From Sepiola atlantica (lineage: Eukaryota; Mollusca; Cephalopoda; Sepiida; Sepiolidae): 64,000 nucleotides of DNA. Shown piece by piece: positions 13,701-28,925 of this stretch. The number at the start of each line of letters is the position of its first letter. Position 1 is the stretch's first letter. The stretch is taken from positions 107,300,620 to 107,364,619 of the forward strand of contig OY744531.1 in assembly GCA_963556195.1 (NCBI GenBank), written 5' to 3'. The position numbers were made by a program, and so were the translations under genes. The notes below the pieces were generated by a model. It did no database searches. It saw only the letters and a program-made list of their open reading frames with translations, and had not been told where the DNA came from.

Positions 13701-16700
13701 ATGTTGCTATCATATGTTGCTATCATATGCTGCTATCATATGTTGCTATGATATGTTGCTATCATATGTTGCTATCATATGCTGCTATCATATGCTGCTA
13801 TCATATGTTGCTATCATATGCTGCTATCATATGCTGCTATCATATGCTGCTATCATATGTTGCTATCATATGTTGCTATCATATGTTGCTATCATATGCT
13901 GCTATCATATGCTGCTATCATATGTTGCTATCATATGTTGCTATCATATGTTGCTATCATATGCTGCTATCATATGTTGCTATGATATGTTGCTATCATA
14001 TGTTGCTATCATATGCTGCTATCATATGCTGCTATCATATGTTGCTATCATATGCTGCTATCATATGCTGCTATCATATGCTGCTATCATATGTTGCTAT
14101 CATATGTTGCTATCATATGCTGCTATCATATGCTGCTATCATATGTTGCTATCATATGTTGCTATCATATGTTGCTATCATATGTTGCTATCATATGCTG
14201 CTATCATATGTTGCTATCATATGTTGCTATCATATGTTGCTATCATATGTTGCTATCATATGTTGCTATCATATGTTGCTATCATATGTTGCTATCATAT
14301 GCTGCTATCATATGCTGCTATCATATGCTGCTATCATATGCTGCTATCATATGTTGCTATCATATGTTGCTATCATATGTTGCTATCATATGTTGCTATC
14401 ATATATCAAGATAGAGACAACACAACTACAACACTGAAATATAGAATTGTTGAACAGCAACAAAAAATCAAATGTAGTAAAACTTGTGTAAGAAAATGGA
14501 GGGAAAGAGAGAAGTGCTCTGGTTCGTCGGATACGATTGCATGTTAGGAGTTAGCGATTAGGTAGTCGGAAATTAGCAGTGATGGTCTGTGTTCCCATTT
14601 GCAATCTTTTTATTTTCATGCTAAGTTGCTAACAACAAAAGTTGTGAACCAATATAATTTTTTTTGGGGGGGGGGGGGATGGAATTTGTATTTCAACCGA
14701 TCGCTGTGGAGACGAGTGGGGTGATTGGCTCTGACACGCGCAACTTCCTCGGCAGCCTTGGTCTATTAAAGACGCGCAACACCGGAGACAATCGCGAATT
14801 GTCTTGGCTTTACGAGCGCCTCTCTATCGCCATTATTTGTGGAAACGCCCTGAGTCTGCTCTCGGCCTGCCAAGCCATCCGAACATTCGAAGAAAACTAT
14901 GGACGGTGATACGATTATATATAAGGAATCAGGATTTCTTGATATTGAACTAAACAATGTCCAAGTGACGAATAAGGGATTTATTAATTATTTATTGAAT
15001 TATTAATCTTATGGTTTACATTTTCAACGAATGGATCAGTGTAATATGTGTGTTTCTTATTTTTTATTTGTGACCAATATAATATTTTGTTTTGAATTAC
15101 TTTCAGAGATACAATGTCGACACAGAGGAGATGAGCGTTGGTAAACAACATTACTCTTATATGGAACAAGAAGAGCACCCGTCACGGAACGGGTAAAATG
15201 AATTCCCGCAAACAGAACAGTTTTGCACCACTTTCTAATATCTATTATTAAATTTGACAAAAATGGGAGCTATTTTTACCCTCTTTGCATACAACCCATA
15301 TTACAACCCCTTACGCCTATCAGCTGTGTTCCAAAATTCATAACAATCGGTTAATTAGTTTAGGAGTGAATCCTGTACATACAAATATGCAAACACATAC
15401 ACATACCTAACTTTATATGATTAGAGATTTTATAAAGATGGTTTATTTGTGTCAAACTAGTATTGTTAGTACCACCAAATTTGAGGTTTACATTTTTTTG
15501 GTATTCTTATATGCACCATGTTTCACGAGGCGAAAACCACCAACGCTAAATGGAAGGCTGAAGGCCAAGACGGTACGGGTCTAAGGAATGTAGCATCAAT
15601 CGGAACAGATACTACACTTTGATCTCAGACCAAAAGGCCTCACCTCACTGGTCAGGTTTTACTTCCATACATCATCACTTTGCATACACATGCCTGATAG
15701 ATATCTGATTAGTAATGGCAGAAATTCCCTGAACTTACTCCGTCCATTCCTAACTCTTACAATCACACTAGCACCTGCTCCACTCTGTGCTCCAATGGTA
15801 TCACCAAGGTAACAAAACTTCTGAACAACTTAAATAGCTTCGCCATCCAAATATACTTTCTCCACATCTGAGTTTTCATCCATCTCCATTGTCTTACACT
15901 TCTTGCAAACAAACTGGTTATCATCTCTAAACCTACCAGTAATTTCACTGCATTTCTTATGTACCCAGTTCTTACAAGTACCACAAAAAAATTGAATTGT
16001 ACCCGACTCCTTTTCCACAAACTGAACAGAGGAACATTCGTCTTTCTGCGAATTTCCAACACTGCGACAAAGGATCATCATTTTGGTAACATTCACTCTC
16101 GGACCTTTACTTTCCATTTCGATCAGCCTTCGCACTTTTCTCATGAGCTTTCTTCAACGTGAAATTACAAATAACCGGTTTGTGCTGTGTCACAATTTCT
16201 TCACAAGGCAATCATTTCCCATCACTTAAAAGGTTTGTCCTTTTTCCTAACCAGTAGATAATCTACTTCAATCTTTACTGTATCAAGTTCATACGTAACG
16301 AGCATGGCTTTTCGTTTTTTCTAAAATAGATGTTTGCAAGTTCTATAATTATTTGTATTCCTATGCACACCCTCAAAATCACCAGGGGGCTTTCCAACAT
16401 GACCATTCCAATCTCCTTCCACAGAAAGTACTCCCTTCTCATCAACCTTACCATAATAAACCCGTCATAAAACTCATCTTTCACATCTTCACTCAAACCA
16501 CATAAAAGTGGTGCACAAACAGAGATTGCTGTGAATATTTTCTCACCACCCATCAACTTCATCGATATGATTCGCTCACTTACACGATTAACTTCAATCA
16601 GTTTATCTTTTCGTAATAAAAATATCAACATCACCTGTTCTCTTTTCAGTTTCAATCCAATACAGCTTATATCTTTCATTATTTCCACAATCATTCTAGC

Positions 16701-19700
16701 GGATTTACTTCTCCATTGAGTTTCTTATACACAACACAGATCAATCCATCTTCTCTTAAGATCAATCCATCTTCTCTTAAGATCAATTCATCTTCTCTTA
16801 AGATCAATCCATCTTCTCTTAAGATCAATTCATCTTCTCTTAAGATCAATCCATCTTCTCTTAAGATCAATCCATCTTCTCTTAAGAAACTCAAAAATCA
16901 CACCAGACCTTCCAACATTTAAACTGCATAGCCTGAAATGCAACCAATTTTCTTTGGGAGTCATTTTCTTTATTTGAGGCAAGATTTTTATAGGCTGGAT
17001 GCTCTTCCTTACATCTACCTACTCAGTGAGGTGATGGAGACCAGTGCTTTTATTGAGACATCATCTCTAGCAGTGAGTCTCGGTGGCTAGCGGTCAGCCC
17101 TTGCCTGTTGCTTGACCCCACTATTTATAGAAAAGTGGCGGACGTAGTAGTAGACAGATGGCTTCGGATGGAAGATGGCCCCTGATTTCAGAAAATTGTG
17201 TTTCTTTTGGGTCGCTCTTTTTGCCACAGTGAGCATGGCACATGAGCAATCCGCGCGCAATCGCTATGGTAACAAGCATGATCATGTGCTCCAACTTTTG
17301 TGCCACCACAGCGATTACAGAACGAATCCCAATGCAGCCGATTCCACTTTTAAGCGGTCGGGAATCACGTAAACAAGGCATACTTGGGTGGCGGTCGTCA
17401 CGGTAACACATGCCAGACAGTATGACGGCGTCTTCAAACCAAAACGAGATCTAAAATCATAACACCTACGACGGCTAAAGAGCACTTCACCAACTCTTTT
17501 GGGTTTTAAAAATTTTGTTTTTCTATAAAAAAAAAGTGTAGAATTATCCACTGGTTCTGTGCTCCACCACGCAACTTCTGTTGGAAATATATCGGGGGGA
17601 GGGGGGGGGGGGAATCCAATCGCCTTGGTTGAGACGCGGATACACAACCAGTATACTCATACCAAGTGCAGTTTTGAGTTACTGGTAGTTTCAGAATAAG
17701 TACCCCAAAACTCTCATCTAGAAGCAGTGATCGAGCCTTTCGTTTCCTTGGTTTGAAAGTTTTAAACCCATCTCTATTACCGAGCTGCAGCCTCTGTCGC
17801 ATCGCTGCAGAGTTGCATCCCTGTGCTTGTTTTATAAGTACTTCCACGGAATGTGCACTTGTACCCCCGGAACAGCAAAATCCCACCCCTTCACTGTAGA
17901 GGTCCCTACTTGCTGGAAGATTTTCTACTCTAATATTTTTTTTGGGGGGTGGTGGTGGCCTGGTTGCCTTTGGAATCCCCTCGCTGCTCCCTGTTTCCCC
18001 GACCATACCAACATGCAGAAATTTAAATGTAATGTGAACAAAGATCTTCCTGCCCAACTCCCCACCCAGGTTGCCTCCTATAAATCTGGTCTCTACCACA
18101 GTTGCCCCCTTTATGCTTCCATGGCAATATGCCGTGTTTCGGGATGACTAAAAGATTTAAAAAATAAATAAAAACTAACTAAAAACAATGGCCTCCGTTG
18201 ACAGCCAGTCATGAAGAAAGATGATAATTGCTAATTGAAAGCAGCCACTCCATAAAAAACGTGACTCATTGAAATTTCCACAGAAAATGTCAGCAGATCA
18301 AAAAGCAGAAATAATCTTTCTATTTTGCTGATGTAACATTTTTTATCAGACGATTTCAAGCAAAAACTAAATGTATATATTTTTTATGTTATTTTGTTTC
18401 CTATTTAAAAAAATGACATCAGTTTTTATGCAAAAAATGTTCGTGCAAATACTAATTAGGTTTTCAAGTTATTTTTTTTTAATTGATCGTAATGTGTACC
18501 ATAAAAACAAATCTAATTACAACAGTCATAAAAGAAAGTCTATTTTGTATATTGCAATTAAAACATTTGTGAAATAAGTACAGTCGTGAAAGGCTGACAT
18601 AAAGTGATGGCAAAGATTACATCCGGCTGCAACGTAACCCACTTTTTAAGACGAAAGCAATAACAGATTTTTTTGGGGGGTGGGGGGGGGAGGGGGTAGG
18701 GTTAGGGTTAAATCAAATAAATTTTCAAATAAAGAAGCCATTTTTTTTATGTTCTTTTATGTAGTAAAAAATCCCAACGACAACTTGTAAGATTAAAATT
18801 TAATAAAGTTATTGAACTTAATTGGTCCCCCGATTTATAAAATCGGGGGACTTATGTTTTGAGGTCCGTCCGTCCGTCCGGATTTTTCTCCGCAACCATC
18901 CATTGAATTTCTCTGAAATTTTGCATGAAGTTGTAACTTTGGTCAGGTTAGAAAGTGACATTCTCCGATTTTTGAAAAAAATCTGGTTAGCCCTCCAGGG
19001 TGTCAAAAGGCCCCGAAATGGCAAAAGATGACATTTTTTTGCCCCATAACTTTTCATCCATCCATTCAATTTCTCTGAAACTTGGCCAAAATGTGGAGGC
19101 AATTGTTCCTAATAGAAAATAAGTATTGCTGACCTTGGAAAAAATCTGGTTCACGCCCCCAGGGGGTAAAAAGCCCCAAAAATTGCAAAAAATACCCTTT
19201 TCTCCCATAACGTTTTATCCATCCATTCAATTTTTTCTTAAACGTGGCCAAAATGTAGAGGCAATTGTTCTGGATATAAAATGAGCATCCTTGACCTCAG
19301 AAAAATTCTGGTTCGCGCCCCCAGGGGGTCAAATTGCCCAAATTTATTGTTGCATTTTACACTCGCCACATCGAGTCACATACAGAGGGGGACCACACAT
19401 GCACAGCTTGTTAAATTTTAATCTTACAAGTTGTGGTTGGAATTTTTTACTGCATAAAAGTACATAAAAGAATGGCTTCTTTATTCGAAAATTTATTTCA
19501 TTTAACCCTAACCCCCCCCCCTCCATTTTATAATCAACATTAGCTTAGAGTGTAAGATAAGATATTTTTGAAAAAAAAGATGAATAAAATCATAATAATT
19601 CCATTAAAAAATTAATTTCTTTTACCATTTTTTGGGATGCTGTACGATTAAAAACTGAAATATGAAGTCAAATAGAACAGTTTTTTGTTTCTTCGAATTT

Positions 19701-22700
19701 ATAAACGAGATGCGCGGAGAAAGAAAATCCACTGACATTTTATAGTTCTTTTTCAATCTCTATCTTTATAAAATTAGGAATGTGTATATGTTCATATATT
19801 TTGTATGTACAGGATTCACTCCTAAACTAATTAACCAATCATTATGAATTTTTTGAACACAGCAGCAAGGCATAATGGGGTTCAAATGTGGGCTATATTT
19901 AGTTTAAGTTTAGCAAAGGGGATAAAAAGGGGTTGGAAGGCCTTCGTGAAAATTCAGAAACCCCTGATTTTAGTGAAATTGTAACAATAGGTATTAGACA
20001 TCAATTAATAAATATTCTCCAATTTCAGTTTCTTTGGAGTATTTTCAGAGTTTTAATATGGGTACAAATTCTCATTTGAAAATTCAAATATTTCAGATTC
20101 GCATTAAATTTGATCCATAGTCATTAGACACGAATTAAGCAAGATTCCCTGAATTTCGATTTCTTCTTTAGCTTAAGCCTTAAATTTGAAAACATTTTCT
20201 ATAATGAAACGCATGTAATATATTTTGATCAAAATGAGAATAAAGATTCTAGACATAAGTTTTAGTATCATTATATCTTGATTTTAATCTTCGTAAGGGG
20301 ACATAAAAGTGGTGCAAAACTGTTCTGTTCAGCGAATTAATTTTATCCGTCCTGAGACGGGTATTCTTCTTGTTTGAGTATAATTTAATAAATGTTATGA
20401 CTTCTCATTTGGTTAGCCATGTTTGAGCAGATGTGAAATCTGTTCAAACTGCTTCCACTCATGGAAAATAAAAAATAAAAAAATAAAAAATAAAAAATAA
20501 AAAAATAAAAAATAACTTTGTATTAAAAAAAAAACAGACAAGCATCAATTGCAATTGCCTATTTCATTATTGTAATACCTTCATAAACACTATAGATGTA
20601 ATAATTTAAACTATTCGGAGGTAATACCGAAATAAGCACTGCGGATTGTAATATATAAAGAAAACTGAGTCATATTCTCACCATCAGACCTAAATAGTAT
20701 TTCATTAGCCAAATCGATATTTGATTCTGCCTGCATTACGGAATTTTTAATGTTGTGTTATTCACAAAATGAAAAAGAAATTCCAATCTATTTCATCGAT
20801 TACATACTATATCCGGCCAGATATATTCTTTAGTAAGAGAAAATTCATGATAAACCCTGCTATTTTTTCATTTGTTAGAAAAAACGAACTTCTTAAAGAG
20901 AGAGAGAGAGAGAGACTAACCGGATAAAGTTATTATTCTTTTTATTCTTTTTATTAATAAAAACATACGACACAAAACTGCACACAATAGTGCAGCCCCA
21001 ATTTGGGAGTCACTCCTTAGTTACCACAAAAGTTGGATGTGATACGAGGTGAAGCTTAATGGAACGTGACAATGTCGAAATAAAAGATGTTGTTCTAAGA
21101 AATGTGTATAAATCGAGAAAAGATATGAACTTACTTGGCAATATCAAGCAATGTTTGAGGGCGGATAGCTCCATCAAGATGGACATGAAGTTCGACCTTT
21201 AAATACAAACACAAATGAAATCACATTTAAGTAAGAAATTAAATACACACGACAAAATGGCTCAAAAAATAAAAATGACAAAAGAAACCTTTCGGAATCG
21301 TTAGATTCTAGCAGAGAAATGAAAGAATTTCCAAAGTGCATAATTATTGAATCACGGGAATCTACATCTCTTGGTAAATTGTCAGAGTTTTTTCTTATTG
21401 AAGATCAAACCCAAAGTTGGTTAAAAATAAAACTCAGAAACGGAAATGTCTTAGTGGAAGTGAATGCGCAAAACATTAATTGGAGAAGTGAAACAATTAT
21501 GAATATAAGGCGTATCTACATGAGTAGTTGTTTAATGTGAGAAACTTATAAAAAAGTGATACGAAGCGAAGAACCGAGTCTGGCATCACAAAATCAGAAC
21601 TCAATGAATCGCTTATGAAAACACGTATCAGTTGGTCTTGACGACATGCCTAAAATTTCTTGAAAAAACTATCTCATTCATATCTATGACAAGATATGGT
21701 TCAGCAGAAAAGTTCAAAATCTTTGGAACCAAGCCACAGCAATACCCATGCCCAAACTAGGAAGAGACTTCGATGATCCATCAAATGATAGACCAACAGC
21801 ATTAACAAGTTGTATTTGTAAAAAGGTTAACGATTCACCTCAAACAAATCACCATCAAAATTGAAATCAGGTTTCAGAAAATAATAAGCACTACTAAAAA
21901 AGAACACTTGATTGAAATTTTGTTTGATATGAGAAAAGCATATGGTCTCACATGGAAGTACAGCATTATAAAAGAGGTTTGAAACCTCAGATTAAAAGGC
22001 AGACGACCATTCTTCATGCAAAAGTTCATAGAAAATTGGAATTTTGAAATCTGTGCGGAAACCACTCTCAGACTTAAAAGAGGTGGATAGCTGTGTGAGG
22101 GACTGATACTTGCACTTCAGTGTGTCATCAGGGAAGAGTCTATATATAAAAGCAAATGAAGCTCTGCTTACACCGAGAAGACAAAAAGTAGCACTTCAAT
22201 ATGTTACTAGCACTTCAATATGTTACAAAATGTAGCACTTCAATATGTTACTAGCACTTCAATATGTTACAAAAAGTAGCACTTCAATATGTTACTAGCA
22301 CTTCAATATGTTACAAAATGTAGCACTTCAATATGTTATAAAAAGTAGCACTTCAATATGTTACTAGCACTTCAATATGTTACAAAATGTAACGCTTCAA
22401 TATGTTACTAGCACTTCAATATGTTACAAAATGTAGCACTTCAATATGTTACTAGCACTTCAATATGTTACAAAAAGTAGCACTTCAATATATTACTAGC
22501 ACTTCAATGTTACAAAATGTAACACTTCAATATGGTACTAGCACTTCAATATGTTACAAAAAGTAGCACTTCAATATGTTACTAGCACTTCAATATGTTA
22601 CAAAAAGTAGCACTTCAATATATTACTAGCACTTCAATGTTACAAAATGTAACACTTCAATATGGTACTAGCACTTCAATATGTTACAAAAAGTAGCACT

Positions 22701-25447
22701 TCAATATGTTACTAGCACTTCAATATGTTACAAAAAGTAGCACTTCAATATATTACTAGCACTTCAATATGTTACAAAATGTAGCACTTCAATATGTTAC
22801 TAGCACTTCAATATGTTACAAAATGTAGCACTTCAATATGTTACTAGCACTTCAATACGTTACAAAAAGTAGCACTTCAATATGTTACTAGCACTTCAAT
22901 ATGTTACAAAAAGTAGCACTTCAATATATTACTAGCACTTCAATATGTTACAAAATGTAGCACTTCAATATGTTACTAGCACTTAAATATGTTACAAAAA
23001 GTAGCACTTCAATATGTTACTAGCACTTCAATATGTTACAAAATGTAGCACTTCAATATGTTACTAGCACTTCAATATGTTACAAAATGTAACACTTCAA
23101 TATGTTACTAGCACTTCAATATGTTACAAAAAGTAGCACTTCAATATGTTACTAGCACTTCAATATGTTACAAAAAGTAGCACTTCAATATATTACTAGC
23201 ACTTCAATATGTTACAAAATGTAGCACTTCAATATGTTACTAGCACTTAAATATGTTACAAAATGTAGCACTTCAATATGTTACTAGCACTTCAATATGT
23301 TACAAAAAGTAGCACTTCAATATGTTACTATCACTTCAATATGTTACAAAATGTAACACTTCAATATGTTACTAGCACTTCAATATGTTACAAAATGGAG
23401 CACTTCAATATGTTACTAGCACTTCAATATGTTACAAAAAGTAGCACTTCAATATGTTACTATCACTTCAATATGTTACAAAATGTAACACTTCAATATG
23501 TTACTAGCACTTCAATATGTTACAAAATGTAACACTTCAATATGTTGCTAGCACTTCAATATGTTACAAAAAGTAGCACTTCAATATGTTACTAGCACTT
23601 CAATATGTTACAAAATGTAGCACTTCAATATGTTACTAGCACTTCAATATGTTACAAAATTATTATCGCTACTAAATGACTGACCATTTGGGAAGAGCAG
23701 GTGCTGTATTTAATAAAAAATCTCTTCAAAATTCAAATTAATCTACAAATAAATCGCATACAAAAAACATTTACAATTTCGGCATAAAAATAATGATGGG
23801 TGTCATGGCGCAAAACCCAACAAAAAAAACAATACAAACCCTGCCTACACTTGTGTATTTAATACACAGTACAAAACACTTTTTTTTAGAAAAAGATGAA
23901 CGCTTTTAAACCATTCAGTCTGTATCAGTGAAATGGAAAAGTATTCTAGTCAATCAACCATCTTTAAAACTCCAGCCTGGTAATCGAAACAAACACGTAT
24001 TTGACATAATCAAAAAGAGCAGATCAAACGAATTCATTGTCTGAACAGACTTCACTTGGGCCATTGAAAGATAAAAATATGAGCATTCATTAATTGTTCA
24101 ACAGAATCAAAAATCTCTGCAATATGAAAACAATCATCTTCTGTAGGATGATAGCAGGCCATATTGTCATTCGTGGAAATGAAAAAGTAGATGATACTGA
24201 AAATAAATTGCTACACTAACACCAAAAAAATCCAAAACCAATAATTAAGAATTTAATAACAAATAAATGATAAATTCTCTGGAATACCTGCATGAACTCA
24301 ATGATCACTGAGAACTACGAGATGTAAAGAGTGAGTAAGGAGGTGTTAAATCTTGCCCAACTTTAAATAGGCCACAGATATATCATCCACTCATATCTGC
24401 TTAAAGGAGAAGAGCCACCATTTTATGTTGGCCGTCATGCTCCAATTACAGTGGAACAAATATTGGTCAACTATATTGATTTCAATGAAATCCAATCAAG
24501 ACATTACGTAGAGGACGAAATCTTTCAACCAATCAAAATGATTATTCTATTTTTATTTTTGGTTGGGATTTTTAAATGATCCACCAAAGTTGATGTGAAC
24601 CAAAACAATCCATTAATAGAATTATTTTAAATTATACATAAATATATCTGCTGCTGTGTTCCATATATATGGTTTTCTTGGTGCAACATCGGAAAAGCCT
24701 CAATCAGGAAAAACAAAAAATAACTAAAAAGAAAGACAAACTGGTATTATGTATGTGACCGGGACGGAACAAAGACATCGTACACCAAAAATTACGTAAA
24801 TTGATCAAGTATATGTGCTTCTGCAGTATAGGGACAATGGGTGCTTCTGCAGTATAGGGACCGGGGGTGCTTCTACAGTATAGGACCGAGCCCCTGGGGT
24901 GCTTCTACAGTATAGGACCCAGCCCCTTGGGTGCTTCTACAGTATAGGACTAGGAGGCTTCTGCAGTACAGGGACCGAGGGGTGCTTCTACAGTACAGGG
25001 ACCAGGGGTGCTTCTACAGTATAGGACCCAGCACCGGGGGGCTTCTTCAATATAGGACCCATAGGCTTCGGCGTTGTCCGGGAGAAAAGTGCTAAATGTC
25101 CTAGATAGAGTTACTGTAGTGATAGGTATGTATAATATTTTAACACCATCTACGTTTCTCTTCGGACTATTGTGCAGATGAAAAGGAGGGGGGATCGGTA
25201 AAAGTGATTTTAATAGTGCTCTGGAGGCCTTCTTGATTTTCTAAATACTCGGCGTTGTCCGGGAGAAAAATGCTCAATATCCTATTTTGCTTGCGGAGAG
25301 GGGGAGGGAGAGCCCTGGGCAACGCCGGGTACCCCTGCTAGTCATATATAAAGCTCTATTTTGATATTGAGCACTTTTTATAAACCCGGTTAAAATTCTC
25401 TGGATTACCACCCTGTGGATATTTTTTACCTGGATTATTACCATTAT

Positions 25448-25520
<73 letters not shown>

Positions 25521-26204
25521 GCAATCCAACAAAAGATATAAGCGTCAACTAATATCTTATAATTAGTGAAACATCCGGATAAAAACTGAAGCTCAATATA
25601 CTGGATAGAGCATTAATATTATAATATAAAATGAAGTAATAAAATAAGGTGTCAATCAAATTTTATTAGAATTCAAAGTTCAAGCAAAGTATCCTTAAGT
25701 CCTTAGAAACGGGTTTTCTAATTAAACAACAAACTTTGATTTGACTTGGGTTGCACATGTAGGGATTTTGGAACTTTGATTGGACTTTTTGTATTATTTG
25801 ATTTATTTATCATTAACATTGAATATTGACACATTTCGCGACTGGATAACTTTGCCAGCCCCTTCAATTTCACGTATATGGACTGCTGTTTATAACTTGG
25901 AGTAATGTCTTTCCTGATTATGCTTCTCAATTTGTATGACCTGGATGGACTGTATGGATTCAACAAAAAGTATGTTTTTGGGTTGATATGTTTGATGTTA
26001 TGTATTTTTATATATTTGTGTATATAATTTTATATATTTTCAAAGCGTAATTGTATTGCCTGTAGTAGTATAACTGCGGTAATGGTCCTCTGAAGAGAAG
26101 AATTATCTTTGAAAACTCATGAGCTAAGGACTTAAGGATACTTTGCTTGAACTTTGAATTCTAATAAAATTTGATTGACACCTTATTTTATTACTTCATT
26201 TTAT

Positions 26205-26245
<41 letters not shown>

Positions 26246-28859
26246 ATTTTGTATGTAGTTTTATACCATTTCAATGTTATAAAGGATAGATTCACGTCAT
26301 TACATAAATCTTATTTTTTATTCAGCATACAATTGTTTCGGCAAACACAAATATATGTGTAAAATGCTCCTGTGCATTTATTTCTTGGTGTGGCTATCTT
26401 CAGTGCTAATTTTACAAAACTAGGCAAGAGAGAGAGAGAGAGATTTATTTGCCAGAACAAAGGAATAGCACATTCTTTATACATGGGGTTGAATATGGCA
26501 GACAAGATGCAGTAGACTACTCTACAGTGGGTCGATAGAGAGCGCATGAAAGTACATCTAACCTGAACTCTAACCTCTTATCTCTTCAGAATCCTCGCTC
26601 GAACTGGTTAACCACATGATTTGGGTTTTGCGCCAAATTACGATTTCTCACATGAATCTCGTGCATTGAAGAGTGCACTTCCGGTGAATCATGTGACTGC
26701 TACAGGATCATGACTTTGGTGATCGGATTGCACAGTGGATCGGAGTTGATCGCAGGCACAGCAATACCAGGTTTGTATCACGGTTACTCACTGTCGCCTT
26801 TTGGCTAAGATCAAAGTGTAGTATCTGTTCCGATGGATACTGCACCCCATAGACTGGTATTGTCTTGGCCTTCAGGGCTTGACTTACGCCGGTCTATGGG
26901 TCTGTTCTGTGCAGTTCTAGGAGGTCCACCCTCCCAGGCTTCACCTCCCCTCTTTGAGGAGGAGTAAGTTTATTGCTTACTGCCTGAGGCGCCCCTACCG
27001 GGGAATGCTGACGGGGCTGCCCAGGCAATTTTTAAACCCCACTTTCCCGACCCGACCTTGGGTCACATCTTACTTGTGGGAGTAAGATAAAAACTGGCAT
27101 TGTGCCTAACTCCTGGAGAGGAGTAAATCAATACTCTATTGTCGCCTTCTTAATGGCAGATTTTACTGATTATACACAATGTTCTACAAAGCCATTTGAT
27201 TGTGGAAAACCTGGAGATAATGTACGATGATTAAATCCCCATTCTTTTGTGAACTGTTTGAATATCGCTGAGCTGAAAGGGGAGTCATTGTCAGTGATCA
27301 CTCTCTCTGGGACTCATTGTTCTCCCAAAATCTGTTTTGTAATCCTTATCACCTCCGGTATCCCATCACAACAGTGGTGTAATGTCATTCAAGTATAGAC
27401 ACATAGGCATCTTTGTTTGTATTCATATCTCCGAGGCTCGAGTCCTTTCAATTTTTTTAATCCTTTTATATATGTCTTTTATATAATCCAGTCGGGTTAC
27501 AAGAGCCTGAGCAGTAGCAAAATCTTATTATTCCAGAGTAGAAATTGTCTTAGAAATCAACAGAATGGTTCTCTCTAGGTTGAAGGGACTCGGGCCTCGG
27601 AGATATGAATACAAACTTCCCGATAAAATGTAGGTTGTGAAAAATATTTTTAGCTCCTCTGGTCGTATCTGACCCCCTCCATATCATCCTGAAATAGACT
27701 CAGATTCTGATGCTTATAATTTTCTCCAAATACAACTTTAGCGGCCGGACTCTGATTAAAATATTTCCTAAAATACTCCGCCCTCCTACCTCAAATCTCA
27801 TTCTGTTTTGGGATTTTGCTTTGAATGCGGCGTTGGTCTAAAAACATAATTGGAAATTATAAATTTCCTGGAAAACTGCTTCTCTCTTCTTTACGTATCA
27901 GTGTAATTACTAGGAACTTTTTCCCATCCTCTTATCATATATATTTTTGCACTTCTATGTCCATTGTTGTTGTTCTACTCTTTTCTATATATACTTTGTT
28001 GTACTACACTCCCTATTTCCTTATAATTCCTGTCCCCCCCCATAGAAGTTTTTTATAAGGATGTTTTCTTCCCCCTAAATTGTCCTTATCTTCCTCTATA
28101 ATCTTCCTCCTACCCTCTTACTCCCCACATCTTCTTTCAAGATATTTTTTTAATCTCTGTAAAAAACTCTTAATCCTCTTCAACTTTTATTTTCTAATTT
28201 TATTTTTATTTCTATTTTAATTTTTTTTTAATTTTAATTTTTGTTCTTATTTCAATTTTCTTTTAAATTTTATTTTAATTTTTATTCTTTATTTTTATAT
28301 TTTTTTACTTTTTTTATTTTATTTTGTTTTATCTTATTTAATTCTCAAATCTCCTTTTAAAGTGTTTTTAATTTCTGATTTTTATAGGAAATTTTGAAAA
28401 GGAAATACCCTCGATAAAATTCTTGTAATTGAAAATATTTTTTTTTAATATGTATCATTGATTCTTCACCCCTCTGATAAGAAAACTTTTTTAATTTTAA
28501 TTTTTTTGCGGAATTTTAAAAAGGAAAAAATCTTTGGAAAATTTTGTGTTATATATTTTTTTTATGTGTACCAGTGATTTGTTTATAAGTATCATTGTGT
28601 TTTTTTCCTCTCCTATGCTACCAACATATCCACATGTGATTCTTTCTGTCAGCGGATGTTTCTCTAGAACTAAGTTTTTTTTTTTTTTCTGTAAGATGTG
28701 TTGCTATAGGCGTTGATGAAGAACGTTTTGGACCAACTTTATAAAATTATAAAATAAAATAAAGTTTTTCCAAACTCTTTTTGGAAACGATTGTACGCCA
28801 TAATGGACTTGATGTGGTAATTCTTGGAACAATAGCAATGTTTTGATTCATTAAATGTC

Positions 28860-28925
<66 letters not shown>

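Noticed and set aside
13514..14547. Frames of 307 and 326 codons on the plus strand
   Set aside because: They are the 13-bp satellite read in different frames; the period, not selection, keeps them open.
17506..18099. 197-codon minus-strand frame
   Set aside because: Lies opposite the CR1/Jockey-like fragment that reads on the plus strand; no homology of its own.
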